A stretch of DNA of 6,465 bases from NCBI GenBank assembly GCA_023427125.1, contig JAEZBP010000822.1, positions 1 through 6,465 on the forward strand, written 5' to 3'. How positions within the stretch are numbered: the first letter of the stretch is position 1; the number at the start of each line of letters is the position of its first letter. Under the pieces are notes generated by a model. It was not told the origin of the DNA and searched no databases. It saw only the letters and a list, made by a program, of their open reading frames with translations. Origin of the DNA: Pseudomonadota bacterium. GTDB taxonomy: Bacteria; Myxococcota_A; Polyangia; Polyangiales; Sandaracinaceae. Shown one piece after another: positions 1 to 6,030 of the stretch. Both the position numbers and the translations under genes were made by a program.

Positions 1-1433
1 GCGCGGGGGTGGCGGGCGCCCGGGTGGTTGAAGCAGCGCAGGTTGAGATCGCCGGTGTAGGTCGAGCTCAGCGGATCGAAGACCCCGGGGTCGAGCGCCG
101 AGCAGTCCTCCTCGTCGGTCACGAGCACGACCACGAGCAGCGAGTCGGGGCGCACGAAGCCGGCGTTCGCGCCGAGCGCGTGGCCGCTGGTCGCGTCGAA
201 GAAGACCGGCGGCACGAACGACGGCGCGGTCCACGCCGTCGCGCTCGCCGGCGAGAGCGCCTTCAAGACGGCCTCGAGCGGCTGCTCGAACCCGCAGCCG
301 CCGGTGCCGGTCGTCGCGACGCACGAGAGCTCGGACGAGAAGCCGTCCGGATCGTCCGTCGGAGCGAACGAGAAGATCGGTGGATAGCTGGCCATGCATC
401 CGGCGATCGCCGTGCGGCCGCGGGTGATGAGCACGCCGTCGTCGCCGTAGCGCCCGGGGCACGTGGGGACCGACGCGCCGCCGACGCCCATGTCGGTCGT
501 GATCACCGCCGCCTGCAGGCTCCCGATCGGCGCGAAGTCGGCTGTGCCGTCCCCGTCGCTGTCGCCGGTGGCGAGCGCGCGCACGAGGCGCGGGATCTCG
601 GCGGTCAGGCTCGCCTGCTCTTCGGCCATGGAGTTCGAGTTGTCGACCAAGAAGAGCAGGTCGACCTGCTCCGTGCTCGGCACGCAGCACGCGCCGGTGC
701 CCTCGCAGGTGCCGAAGGGGATCCAGTCGCAGCTCGCGTCGCAGGCCTCGGTGCGCATCCCGCAGCGACCGCACGCGGCCGTCCGCGTCGCGCCCGGCAT
801 GCACACGCCCTCGCCGCTGCACAGGCCGTACTCCCAGACGCCGTCGGAGGTGCAGAAGCGCTGCTGCGTCCCACAGCGGCCGCACGCGACCGTCTCGAGC
901 GAGCCCGGGCTGCTGCACGAGTCGACCATGCACGCGGAGGCGGGCGCGTAGGCGCAGGCGTCGCTGCACGCGACCTCGCGCGTCTGACCCGCGGGGCAGC
1001 CCTCGCCCGAGCGCGTCGAGGATCCCGGCGCGCAGACGCCCTCGCCGGTGCACTCGCCGGTGTCCTCCCACGCGCACGCCACCGTGCAGCGCTGCGACTG
1101 TGTCCCGCAGCTGCCACACGCGCTCTCCCGCGTGGAGCCCGGCGCGCACTCACCGCTCTCGCCCTCGCAGGCGCCGTAGGCCCACGTGCCCGCCGCGGTG
1201 CAGAAGCGATCGACCGTCCCGCACATCCCGCAGGCGACGGTCTCCACCGTGCCCGGCGTCGTGCAGAGGGATCCCGCGTCGAGCGCCGGCTGCGCGTCGG
1301 GGCGGCTCGTCGGGCCGGCGTCGTTCGTCGGCGCCGGTCCTCCGTCGGGCTCCTCGATCGTTCGGCCAGGGCCGCAGGCCACGAGAACGAGGATGGCCAG
1401 CCAGGGCCGCGTCAGGGCTTCGAGTCGTCGCAT
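1..1433 (-). CDS. Cys-rich repeat / VWA-domain lipoprotein (C-terminus outside window)
   Basis: Reading the minus strand from the ATG at 1433 gives 477 codons with no stop, so the gene continues past base 1. Residues 1-20 form a lipoprotein signal peptide: Arg2 and Arg3, a hydrophobic stretch, then LVAC with lipidated Cys20. Residues 21-56 are an Asp/Ala/Gly/Pro linker (DGGP, NDAGP, LDAG). Residues 57-249 are five Cys-rich units starting at C57, C96, C134, C173 and C211; four of them carry CGxCG or a close variant, and unit 3 is degenerate. From about residue 256 a VWA-like domain begins with LLFLVDNSNSM; D264, S266 and S268 match the MIDAS DxSxS motif. A late strand reads VVVLVTDEEDC (D440), as in VWA folds. 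A well-placed GAGGAG supports this start. The protein is probably tethered to a membrane facing the periplasm or outside, and VWA domains usually bind protein ligands through a divalent metal. The partner is unknown. The domain calls are by eye. Confidence 0.88.
   Translation of the reverse strand, partial: MRRLEALTRPWLAILVLVACGPGRTIEEPDGGPAPTNDAGPTSRPDAQPALDAGSLCTTPGTVETVACGMCGTVDRFCTAAGTWAYGACEGESGECAPGSTRESACGSCGTQSQRCTVACAWEDTGECTGEGVCAPGSSTRSGEGCPAGQTREVACSDACAYAPASACMVDSCSSPGSLETVACGRCGTQQRFCTSDGVWEYGLCSGEGVCMPGATRTAACGRCGMRTEACDASCDWIPFGTCEGTGACCVPSTEQVDLLFLVDNSNSMAEEQASLTAEIPRLVRALATGDSDGDGTADFAPIGSLQAAVITTDMGVGGASVPTCPGRYGDDGVLITRGRTAIAGCMASYPPIFSFAPTDDPDGFSSELSCVATTGTGGCGFEQPLEAVLKALSPASATAWTAPSFVPPVFFDATSGHALGANAGFVRPDSLLVVVLVTDEEDCSALDPGVFDPLSSTYTGDLNLRCFNHPGARHPR
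690..1265 (-). repeat. Five tandem Cys-rich coding units of 38-39 codons
   Basis: Inside the minus-strand lipoprotein, units of 39, 38, 39, 38 and 38 codons begin at residues C57 (1265), C96 (1148), C134 (1034), C173 (917) and C211 (803). They end before the Cys pair C249-C250. The shared pattern is roughly C-x-PG-x(4-6)-ACGxCGT-x(3)-RxC-x(3-5)-W-x(3)-C-xGEG-x. Units 1 and 4 are the most alike (both have ETVACG and RFC plus W.YG). Unit 3 lacks the CGxCG core and is the most diverged. The even Cys spacing suggests small disulfide-bonded modules that act as a stalk between the lipid anchor and the VWA head. That role is inference. Confidence 0.8.
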
Positions 1434-1440
1434 TTCCAAG

Positions 1441-1446
1441 CTCCTC
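1441..1446 (-). promoter_or_regulatory. Ribosome-binding site of the VWA lipoprotein gene
   Basis: On the minus strand GAGGAG lies seven bases before the ATG at 1433. This is a good Shine-Dalgarno match at a normal distance, and it fixes the start of the lipoprotein so that the signal peptide is complete. Confidence 0.65.
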
Positions 1447-1460
1447 GACGCCCGCATGAT

Positions 1461-1477
1461 GCCACGAAGGGCGTGGC
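1461..1477. other. Perfect 6-bp hairpin in the divergent intergenic region
   Basis: GCCACG (1461-1466) and CGTGGC (1472-1477) are exact inverse complements around a five-base loop. The element sits 28-44 bases before the minus-strand lipoprotein ATG, where it could be an operator half-site pair or fold in the mRNA leader. No T-run follows it, so a terminator is unlikely. A 6-bp match can arise by chance in such GC-rich DNA. Confidence 0.35.
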
Positions 1478-1521
1478 TCGCGCCTCTTCGCATCACTCTT
1501 CCGATCCGGGGCCGCGCCGCC

Positions 1522-1527
1522 TACCAT
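1522..1527 (+). promoter_or_regulatory. Possible -10 element for the TPR gene
   Basis: TACCAT matches four of six bases of the sigma-70 consensus TATAAT, including the conserved TA and final T, and lies 28 bases before the ATG at 1556. In this GC-rich gap it is one of the few A/T-containing hexamers in a suitable position. No convincing -35 box is seen at the usual distance, so the call is weak. Confidence 0.3.
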
Positions 1528-1528
1528 C

Positions 1529-1543
1529 GGCGCGAGACGCGCC
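1529..1543 (+). other. Small hairpin just upstream of the TPR start codon
   Basis: GGCGCG (1529-1534) and CGCGCC (1538-1543) pair perfectly around an AGA loop, ending 12 bases before the ATG at 1556. If transcription starts near here, the hairpin would occupy the position of a Shine-Dalgarno sequence, which this gene lacks. It might then affect translation. It could equally be chance self-complementarity in very GC-rich DNA. Confidence 0.35.
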
Positions 1544-1555
1544 CCGACTCACGCC

Positions 1556-4500
1556 ATGACGACGCAGCAGAACTACTCCTTCGACCGCAACCCCGAAGAC
1601 AAGAAGCTCGCGCTCGGGCAGATCGACGTGCTCAAGACCGCCCTCCTGGTCGCGCCCAACGACCCGGTGAAGCGGTACATGATCGGCAAGGCCTATCGGA
1701 ACGCCGAGGATCTCGACCCGGCGATCGAGCACCTCAAGAAGGCGGTGAGCCTGCGCCCCGAGTACGGGCTCGCGCACTATCAGCTCGGCCTCGCGCACCT
1801 CGAGAAGGGGCAGCTCGAGCCGGCCTCCGAGGGCTTCTACAACGCGACCAAGCACAAGCCCGATCTCTTCGACGCGTGGTACTGGCGCGGCCACACTCAG
1901 AACCTCGTCGGCAAGTACGCCGAGGCCGCCGAGGCCTTCGAGAAGGTGCTCGCCCAGGAGCCCGAGCACGAGCGCTCGCTCCGCGAGGGCGCCGACGCCT
2001 ACGCGTCGATCCCGAAGCACGATCGCGCCGCCGAGCTCTACGCGCTGGCCGCGCCGTTCTTTCCGCACGACGCGGAGCTGCAGTACCGGCTCGGCCTCAG
2101 CTTGAGCGCGACGTCCAAGTGGGGCCCGGCGCGCGCGGCGCTGAAGAAGGCCCACGAGCTCGCGCCCGAGCGCCCCGAGATCCTCGTCGCGCTCGGCCTG
2201 GCCTGCGCGGAGGACGAGCAGCCCGTCGACTCGGTGCGCGCCTATCGCAAGGCGCTCGATCTGAGCACCGAGCAGCCCGACGTCTGGTTTCGGATGGCGG
2301 AGCAGCAGGAGATCATCGAGCTCGACGAGGACGCCGCCGCCTCCTACCGCGAGGCCGCCGCGCGCAAGCAGGACGACGCCTTCACCCACTGGCGCTGGGC
2401 CGAGCCGCTCTACCGCCTCGGCCGCTACGAGGAGGCGCTCGACGCCTTCGAGAAGTCCCTCGAGCTCGGGCCCGACGACATCCACGCGCTCGACGGCCGC
2501 GGCAAGACGCTCGCGAAGCTCGAGCGGCACCGCGAGGCGGTCGAGGTGCTCGAGCACGCGACCAAGGTCGACTCCACCTACGCGCTCGCGTTCTCGCACC
2601 TCGGCGAGAGCTACCGCGCGCTCGGCCGCGCCGAGGAGGCGACCAAGGCGCTCAAGCACGCCGTGCGCCTCCAGCCCGAGGTGGCGGGCGTGCACTACGC
2701 GCTCGGCTTCCACCACTTCGAGCACGGCGAGCACTTCGACGCGGTCGGCCCCTTCGAGCGGGCGATCGAGCGCAACGAGCGGATGGAGCCGGCGTTCTTC
2801 TACCTCGCCGAGTCCAAGCGCCACCTCGGCGAGCACGAGCCGGCCATCGAGGCCTACAAGCACGCGATCGCGATCCACGCGCAGCGCGCCGAGTCGCACC
2901 GGGGCCTCGGCCTCTCGCTGCGCGCGCTGCGCCGGCACGTCGAGGCGCTCGAGGCCTTCGACGAGGCCGCCGCGATCGAGCCGACGGCCGAGCTCGCGCA
3001 CTTCAAGGGCCAGGTGCTCGCCGCGCTCGAGCGCTGGGAGGAGTCGGTCGCCTCGTTCGAGAAGGGCATCCGCCTCGACGCCGAGGTGCCGAAGCTCTTC
3101 GTCGATCTGGCGCGCTCGCTCCGCAAGCTCCAGCGCGACGACCAGGCGCGCAAGGCGCTCGAGGAGGCGCGCGTGCTCGCGCCCGACGACCTCGAGATCC
3201 TCCGCCTGCAGGGCGAGCTGCTGCGTGACCTCGGCCGCATCGACGACGCCATCGAGGCGGTCAACAGCGCGCTGCGCCTGCGGCCGAACGACGCGCCGCT
3301 GCACGGCTTGCTCGGCGCGCTCCTGGTGTCGGTCGGCCGTCACTCCGAGGCGCTCGAGGCCTTCGAGCAGGCGATCTGGATCGCGCCCGAGGATCCCGCG
3401 CTGCACGCCGAGCTCGGCTACGCGCTCGCCCACATGGGCCGGATGGAGAAGGCGATCGAGTCGCTCTCGGACTGCCTCAAGTACGACGCCGATCACGTCG
3501 AGGGCCGCTTCGCGCTCGCCAAGTGCTACCAGGAGCGCGCCGAGCTCGAGCCGGCGCTCCGCGAGTACCAAGAGGTCGTCAAGCGCTCGCCCGATCACGC
3601 CGAGGCCTGGTTCCGCTTTGGCCAGGTGCGCCTCTTGCGCGACGAGGCCGACGAGGCCGCGGAGTGCTTCCGCCAGGCCACCCGGGTCAAGCCCGACTAC
3701 GGCGCGGCCTACACCGCGGCCGGCGACGCGTACCGCAAGAAGGGCGATCTCGACGAGGCGATGCGCGCGCTGCGCCACGCGGTGCGCCTCGCGGGCAAGC
3801 TGCCCGAGCCCGGCATCGCGCTCGGCAAGGTCTACCTGGACTTGAAGCGCCCCGAGGACGCGGCCAGCTCGTTCGAGCGCGTGATCGCCGATCACCCCGA
3901 GTCGATCGAGGCGCGCTACGGCGCCGGCGTCGCGTACGTCATGCACGAGCGCGACGACCAGGCGGTCGCCGCGTTCCGCAAGGTGCTCGACCTCGACGCC
4001 AAGCACCTCGAGGCGCGCCGCGCGCTCGCGGCGGCCTACCAGCGGGCCGGCCGGCTTCGCGACGCGCTCGAGGAGCTCGAGCGGGCGGCGGAGGTCGCGC
4101 CGGAGAACGCGGAGGTGCGGCGCGATCTCGGCATGGTCGTCCTCGAGCTCGGCGAGGAGGATCGCGCGAAGGCCTGCTTCGAGGAGGCGCTCCGCATCAA
4201 CCCGGCGCTCTTCGACGCCGCGCGCCGGCTCGGCGCGATCCAGCTCGGCAACGGCGAGCACGCGGAGGCGGCGCGCACGCTCGAGGGGGCCGCGCGCCAC
4301 ATCGAGGACGACGCGGAGCTCTACTTCGAGCTGGTCAACGCGTACGAGGCGATCGGCAAGCACGGCGACATCGAGTCGGCGGTGCGCCGCGGCCTGCGCG
4401 CCAACCCGAGTCACCCCGGCTTGCTCGCGGTGCAGGGCCGCATGCTCGCGGCGCAGGGCAAGCACGCCGAGGCGGCCGAGGCCTACGAGAAGGCGAAGAG

Positions 4501-5365
4501 CGGCGACAAGGAGCTGGTCGAGGCGTGGCTCGGCGCGGGCCGCGCGTACCGACACCTCGGCCGCACGCTCGACGCGGTCAAGGCGCTCGACGAGGCGGCG
4601 CGCCTGAGCCCGGGCAACCTCGAGGCCTACCTCGAGCTCGGCGAGACGCGGCTCGCGCGCGGCGATCACGAGCTGGCGCTCCGCGCCTTCGATCAGGCGC
4701 TCAGCGTCTTCGCCGACGAGCCGAGCGCGCACCGCGGGCGCGGCACGGTCTTCCGCGCGCTCGGTCGCAACGCGGAGGCGATCGCGGCGTTCGAGCGCGC
4801 GCTCGCGCTCGACGGCAACCACGGCCCGACCTACCTCGAGCTCGGCAAGGCGCGGACCGAGAGCGGCCAGATCGCCGAGGCCCTCGTCGCGCTCGAGCGT
4901 GCGGTCGGCCTCCAGCCCGACGACGCGCCCACGCGCGAGGCGCTCGGCTACGCGTACATGTCGGCCGGCCGCTACGAAGAGGCGGCGGGCAGCTACCGCA
5001 TGGCGGTCAAGAATGGCAGCCAGAGCGCCCACACCCACTACTGGCTCGGCGCCTGCCACCACCACCTCGGCCGCACCGCCGACGCGCTCTCCGAGTACGA
5101 GCTCGCGCGCGCCGGCGGCGTCGACGACCTCGCGCTCTTGCGCGCGCTCGGTGGCCTCTACGATCACGCCAACCGCCTCGCCGAGGCCGCGCAGGCCTAC
5201 GAGCAGCTCCTCGGCAAGCTCCCCGCCGACCCCGACGTCCGCTACACGGTCGGCGTCTGCTACCACCGCCTCGGCCAGCGCGACCGCGCCCGCGCGCAAT
5301 ACCGCTACCTGCGCCCGATCAGCGCGGCGAAGGCCGAGGCCCTCTACCGCATCATGCTGGGCTGA
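1556..5365 (+). CDS. Giant all-TPR repeat protein, about 36 repeats, likely scaffold
   Basis: This 1269-residue protein is a continuous tetratricopeptide solenoid. Residues 1-34 form a capping segment with one amphipathic helix. Residues 35-1256 divide into 36 end-to-end units, and 1257-1269 are a short tail. Units show the TPR signature: aromatic or Leu, then LG, then A/Y, then A at position 20, F/Y/L at 24, A at 27 and Pro at 32. Clear examples are RLGRYEEALDAFEKSLEL (unit 8) and GRNAEAIAAFERALAL (unit 31). There is no signal peptide, membrane segment or enzymatic domain, so it is probably cytoplasmic. TPR arrays bind peptides or proteins on the concave face, so a scaffold role is the natural inference; the partners are unknown. 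The ATG at 1556 lacks a Shine-Dalgarno sequence, but no earlier in-frame start is seen and the repeat register begins straight after the cap. The gene stands alone on this strand, divergent from the VWA lipoprotein. Codons are strongly G/C-ending throughout, which argues that it is native and intact. Confidence 0.96.
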   Translation: MTTQQNYSFDRNPEDKKLALGQIDVLKTALLVAPNDPVKRYMIGKAYRNAEDLDPAIEHLKKAVSLRPEYGLAHYQLGLAHLEKGQLEPASEGFYNATKHKPDLFDAWYWRGHTQNLVGKYAEAAEAFEKVLAQEPEHERSLREGADAYASIPKHDRAAELYALAAPFFPHDAELQYRLGLSLSATSKWGPARAALKKAHELAPERPEILVALGLACAEDEQPVDSVRAYRKALDLSTEQPDVWFRMAEQQEIIELDEDAAASYREAAARKQDDAFTHWRWAEPLYRLGRYEEALDAFEKSLELGPDDIHALDGRGKTLAKLERHREAVEVLEHATKVDSTYALAFSHLGESYRALGRAEEATKALKHAVRLQPEVAGVHYALGFHHFEHGEHFDAVGPFERAIERNERMEPAFFYLAESKRHLGEHEPAIEAYKHAIAIHAQRAESHRGLGLSLRALRRHVEALEAFDEAAAIEPTAELAHFKGQVLAALERWEESVASFEKGIRLDAEVPKLFVDLARSLRKLQRDDQARKALEEARVLAPDDLEILRLQGELLRDLGRIDDAIEAVNSALRLRPNDAPLHGLLGALLVSVGRHSEALEAFEQAIWIAPEDPALHAELGYALAHMGRMEKAIESLSDCLKYDADHVEGRFALAKCYQERAELEPALREYQEVVKRSPDHAEAWFRFGQVRLLRDEADEAAECFRQATRVKPDYGAAYTAAGDAYRKKGDLDEAMRALRHAVRLAGKLPEPGIALGKVYLDLKRPEDAASSFERVIADHPESIEARYGAGVAYVMHERDDQAVAAFRKVLDLDAKHLEARRALAAAYQRAGRLRDALEELERAAEVAPENAEVRRDLGMVVLELGEEDRAKACFEEALRINPALFDAARRLGAIQLGNGEHAEAARTLEGAARHIEDDAELYFELVNAYEAIGKHGDIESAVRRGLRANPSHPGLLAVQGRMLAAQGKHAEAAEAYEKAKSGDKELVEAWLGAGRAYRHLGRTLDAVKALDEAARLSPGNLEAYLELGETRLARGDHELALRAFDQALSVFADEPSAHRGRGTVFRALGRNAEAIAAFERALALDGNHGPTYLELGKARTESGQIAEALVALERAVGLQPDDAPTREALGYAYMSAGRYEEAAGSYRMAVKNGSQSAHTHYWLGACHHHLGRTADALSEYELARAGGVDDLALLRALGGLYDHANRLAEAAQAYEQLLGKLPADPDVRYTVGVCYHRLGQRDRARAQYRYLRPISAAKAEALYRIMLG
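1658..5323 (+). repeat. Array of 36 diverged 102-bp TPR-coding units
   Basis: The coding sequence is periodic at 102 bp (34 codons) from codon 35 to codon 1256. Two units are one codon short: unit 14 (codons 477-509, bases 2984-3082), where the residue is missing before the conserved Gly, and the last unit (codons 1224-1256). No insertion or linker breaks the array. The units share only signature residues and I saw no two near-identical units, so this is an old, diversified array rather than a recent tandem expansion. Confidence 0.88.
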
Positions 5366-5402
5366 GCTCGGCGGAAGCACGCTGTGCCGCAGCCACCGGC
5401 TC
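5364..5402 (+). terminator. Possible hairpin terminator after the TPR gene
   Basis: Starting within the TGA stop codon, GAGC-t-CGG (5364-5371) can pair with CCGGCTC (5396-5402), leaving one bulged T. Inside it GCAC (5377-5380) and GTGC (5384-5387) form a second stem with a three-base loop. The position straight after the stop codon fits a terminator or an mRNA 3'-end stabiliser. No T-run follows, so an intrinsic terminator of the classical kind is not supported. Confidence 0.3.
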
Positions 5403-5525
5403 GACGTGGCCTCGCGCACGCGCTGGCGAAGGTTACCCGGGCTCCGACCTGGCTCGTCCCCGCGCCCGGTCCCGACGAGCTTTCCCAGCCCGGATGCCCT
5501 GTGTGCTGCTTCATTCCCGTGGTGG

Positions 5526-6005
5526 GTGGGCTCTCTCGTTCTCGTCCTCGTGGGGTGCGCCCCGAACCTCGAGGCGCTGAGGCCGAGGGCTGCGTTCGAT
5601 CTCAGCTGCCCGGAGGCACACGTCGAGATGCTCCAGCTACCCGAGGGGATCGTTGGCGTGCGGGGCTGCAGTCGACGGGCATCGTTCCGACGTATGTGTG
5701 GCGTCGGACCGTTCGGGGCTCTGGTGAACTGTGCCTGGGTCCTGCAATCCCCGATCACCCCCGAGCAGCCTCCCGCTGCGAGCCCAGAAGTCCTCACCAC
5801 GCGGGGGCTCGCTCGAACGACGCAGTTCCGAGAAGCTCGGGAGCGCCGCGGTCCTCTCGGTGAGGGCGTGTCGCCGCGCCGGGGCAGCGCTGGGCCGGCC
5901 TGCAGCCGCTTCAGCGCTTCCGGGCGGCGACCTCGGCGATCCCGGACGCGCCGCGGCATAGCTGCAGCCAATCCCATCCATTGGCGCCATGTGTTGGATG
6001 CATGA
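5526..6005 (+). CDS. Putative small four-Cys lipoprotein, 5' end unresolved, possibly decaying
   Basis: The frame starting at GTG 5526 opens with GSLVLVLVGC, a hydrophobic run ending in a lipobox Cys (bases 5556-5558). A compact core follows, with AAFDLSCPEAHVE, then VGVRGCSRRASF, then CGVGPFGALVNCAWVLQSP, ending near base 5753. Cysteines spaced C-x19-C-x9-C-x10-C suggest two disulfides. From memory, small myxobacterial lipoproteins share this FDLxCP...GVxGCG.RA.(Y/F)...C.WV pattern; I cannot verify this here. GTG 5526 gives a signal peptide of only ten residues with no positive charge. The only nearby ATG (5494, MPCVLLHSRGGW) is in another frame and would need a one-base insertion in the G-rich stretch 5518-5530. 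After residue 76 the frame runs on to TGA 6003-6005 through an Arg/Pro/Ser-rich tail that does not look like real protein, and third positions are less G/C-biased than in the TPR gene. The gene may therefore be frameshifted or degenerating. Its function is unknown. Confidence 0.5.
   Translation: MGSLVLVLVGCAPNLEALRPRAAFDLSCPEAHVEMLQLPEGIVGVRGCSRRASFRRMCGVGPFGALVNCAWVLQSPITPEQPPAASPEVLTTRGLARTTQFREARERRGPLGEGVSPRRGSAGPACSRFSASGRRPRRSRTRRGIAAANPIHWRHVLDA
5754..5988. other. Low-information stretch between the small lipoprotein core and the next lipoprotein
   Basis: All frames here are open or nearly so, but none shows a recognisable protein pattern on either strand; translations are Arg/Ser/Pro-rich and typical of noncoding GC-rich DNA. 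The stretch contains a stem TTCCGAG / CTCGGGA (5826-5832 with 5836-5842, AAG loop, one G-U pair) and a 7-bp inverted repeat AGCGCTG / CAGCGCT (5886-5892 and 5912-5918, 19-base spacer). Either could be a transcript end or a chance hairpin. Neither is followed by a T-run. Confidence 0.4.
5967..5985. promoter_or_regulatory. Inverted repeat GCCAAT-N7-ATTGGC upstream of the LVIVD lipoprotein
   Basis: GCCAAT (5967-5972) and ATTGGC (5980-5985) are perfect inverse complements separated by seven bases. Centre-to-centre spacing is 13 bases, slightly more than one helical turn. The repeat lies four bases before the first in-frame ATG and 46 bases before the ATG at 6031, in one of the less GC-rich spots of the region. 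Its position and symmetry would suit a dimeric regulator or a leader hairpin, but no bound factor can be named. Confidence 0.35.
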
Positions 6006-6030
6006 CGCGCCCGCCCGCATGCTCAGCGCC

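Noticed and set aside
690..1265. Cys-rich repeats considered as zinc fingers or ferredoxin-type clusters
   Set aside because: The protein is exported as a lipoprotein, and Cys spacing does not match ferredoxin CxxCxxCxxxC. Disulfide modules fit better.
9..1559. Plus-strand open frame of 516 codons across the VWA lipoprotein
   Set aside because: The product is an Arg/Ala/Gly-rich low-complexity shadow. The minus-strand frame has a signal peptide, regular Cys repeats, a VWA motif and a ribosome-binding site.
1186..3228. Plus-strand open frame of 680 codons overlapping the start of the TPR gene
   Set aside because: It is Arg-rich, without recognisable motifs, and competes with the clear TPR frame; it is a GC-driven shadow.
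1556..5365. Possibility that the TPR protein is an O-GlcNAc transferase-like enzyme or a secretion-system component
   Set aside because: No glycosyltransferase domain, signal peptide, lipobox or membrane helix is present; TPR units fill the whole length.
3523..5580. Plus-strand open frame of 685 codons overlapping the end of the TPR gene
   Set aside because: It gives an Arg/Gly/Ala-rich translation with an echo of the 34-codon period; the TPR frame explains the DNA.
5384..5863. Plus-strand open frame of 159 codons after the TPR gene
   Set aside because: It has no signal peptide or domain and is Arg/Pro/Gly-rich. It overlaps the better-supported lipobox/four-Cys frame.
1493..5977. Open reading frame of 1494 codons on the minus strand, antisense to the TPR gene
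   Set aside because: Its codons lie in exact register opposite the TPR codons, so a stop would need a sense TTA, CTA or TCA codon, which this GC-rich gene avoids. Its apparent repeats (LERLDR, AERL) mirror the 34-codon TPR period, and it has no domain logic of its own.
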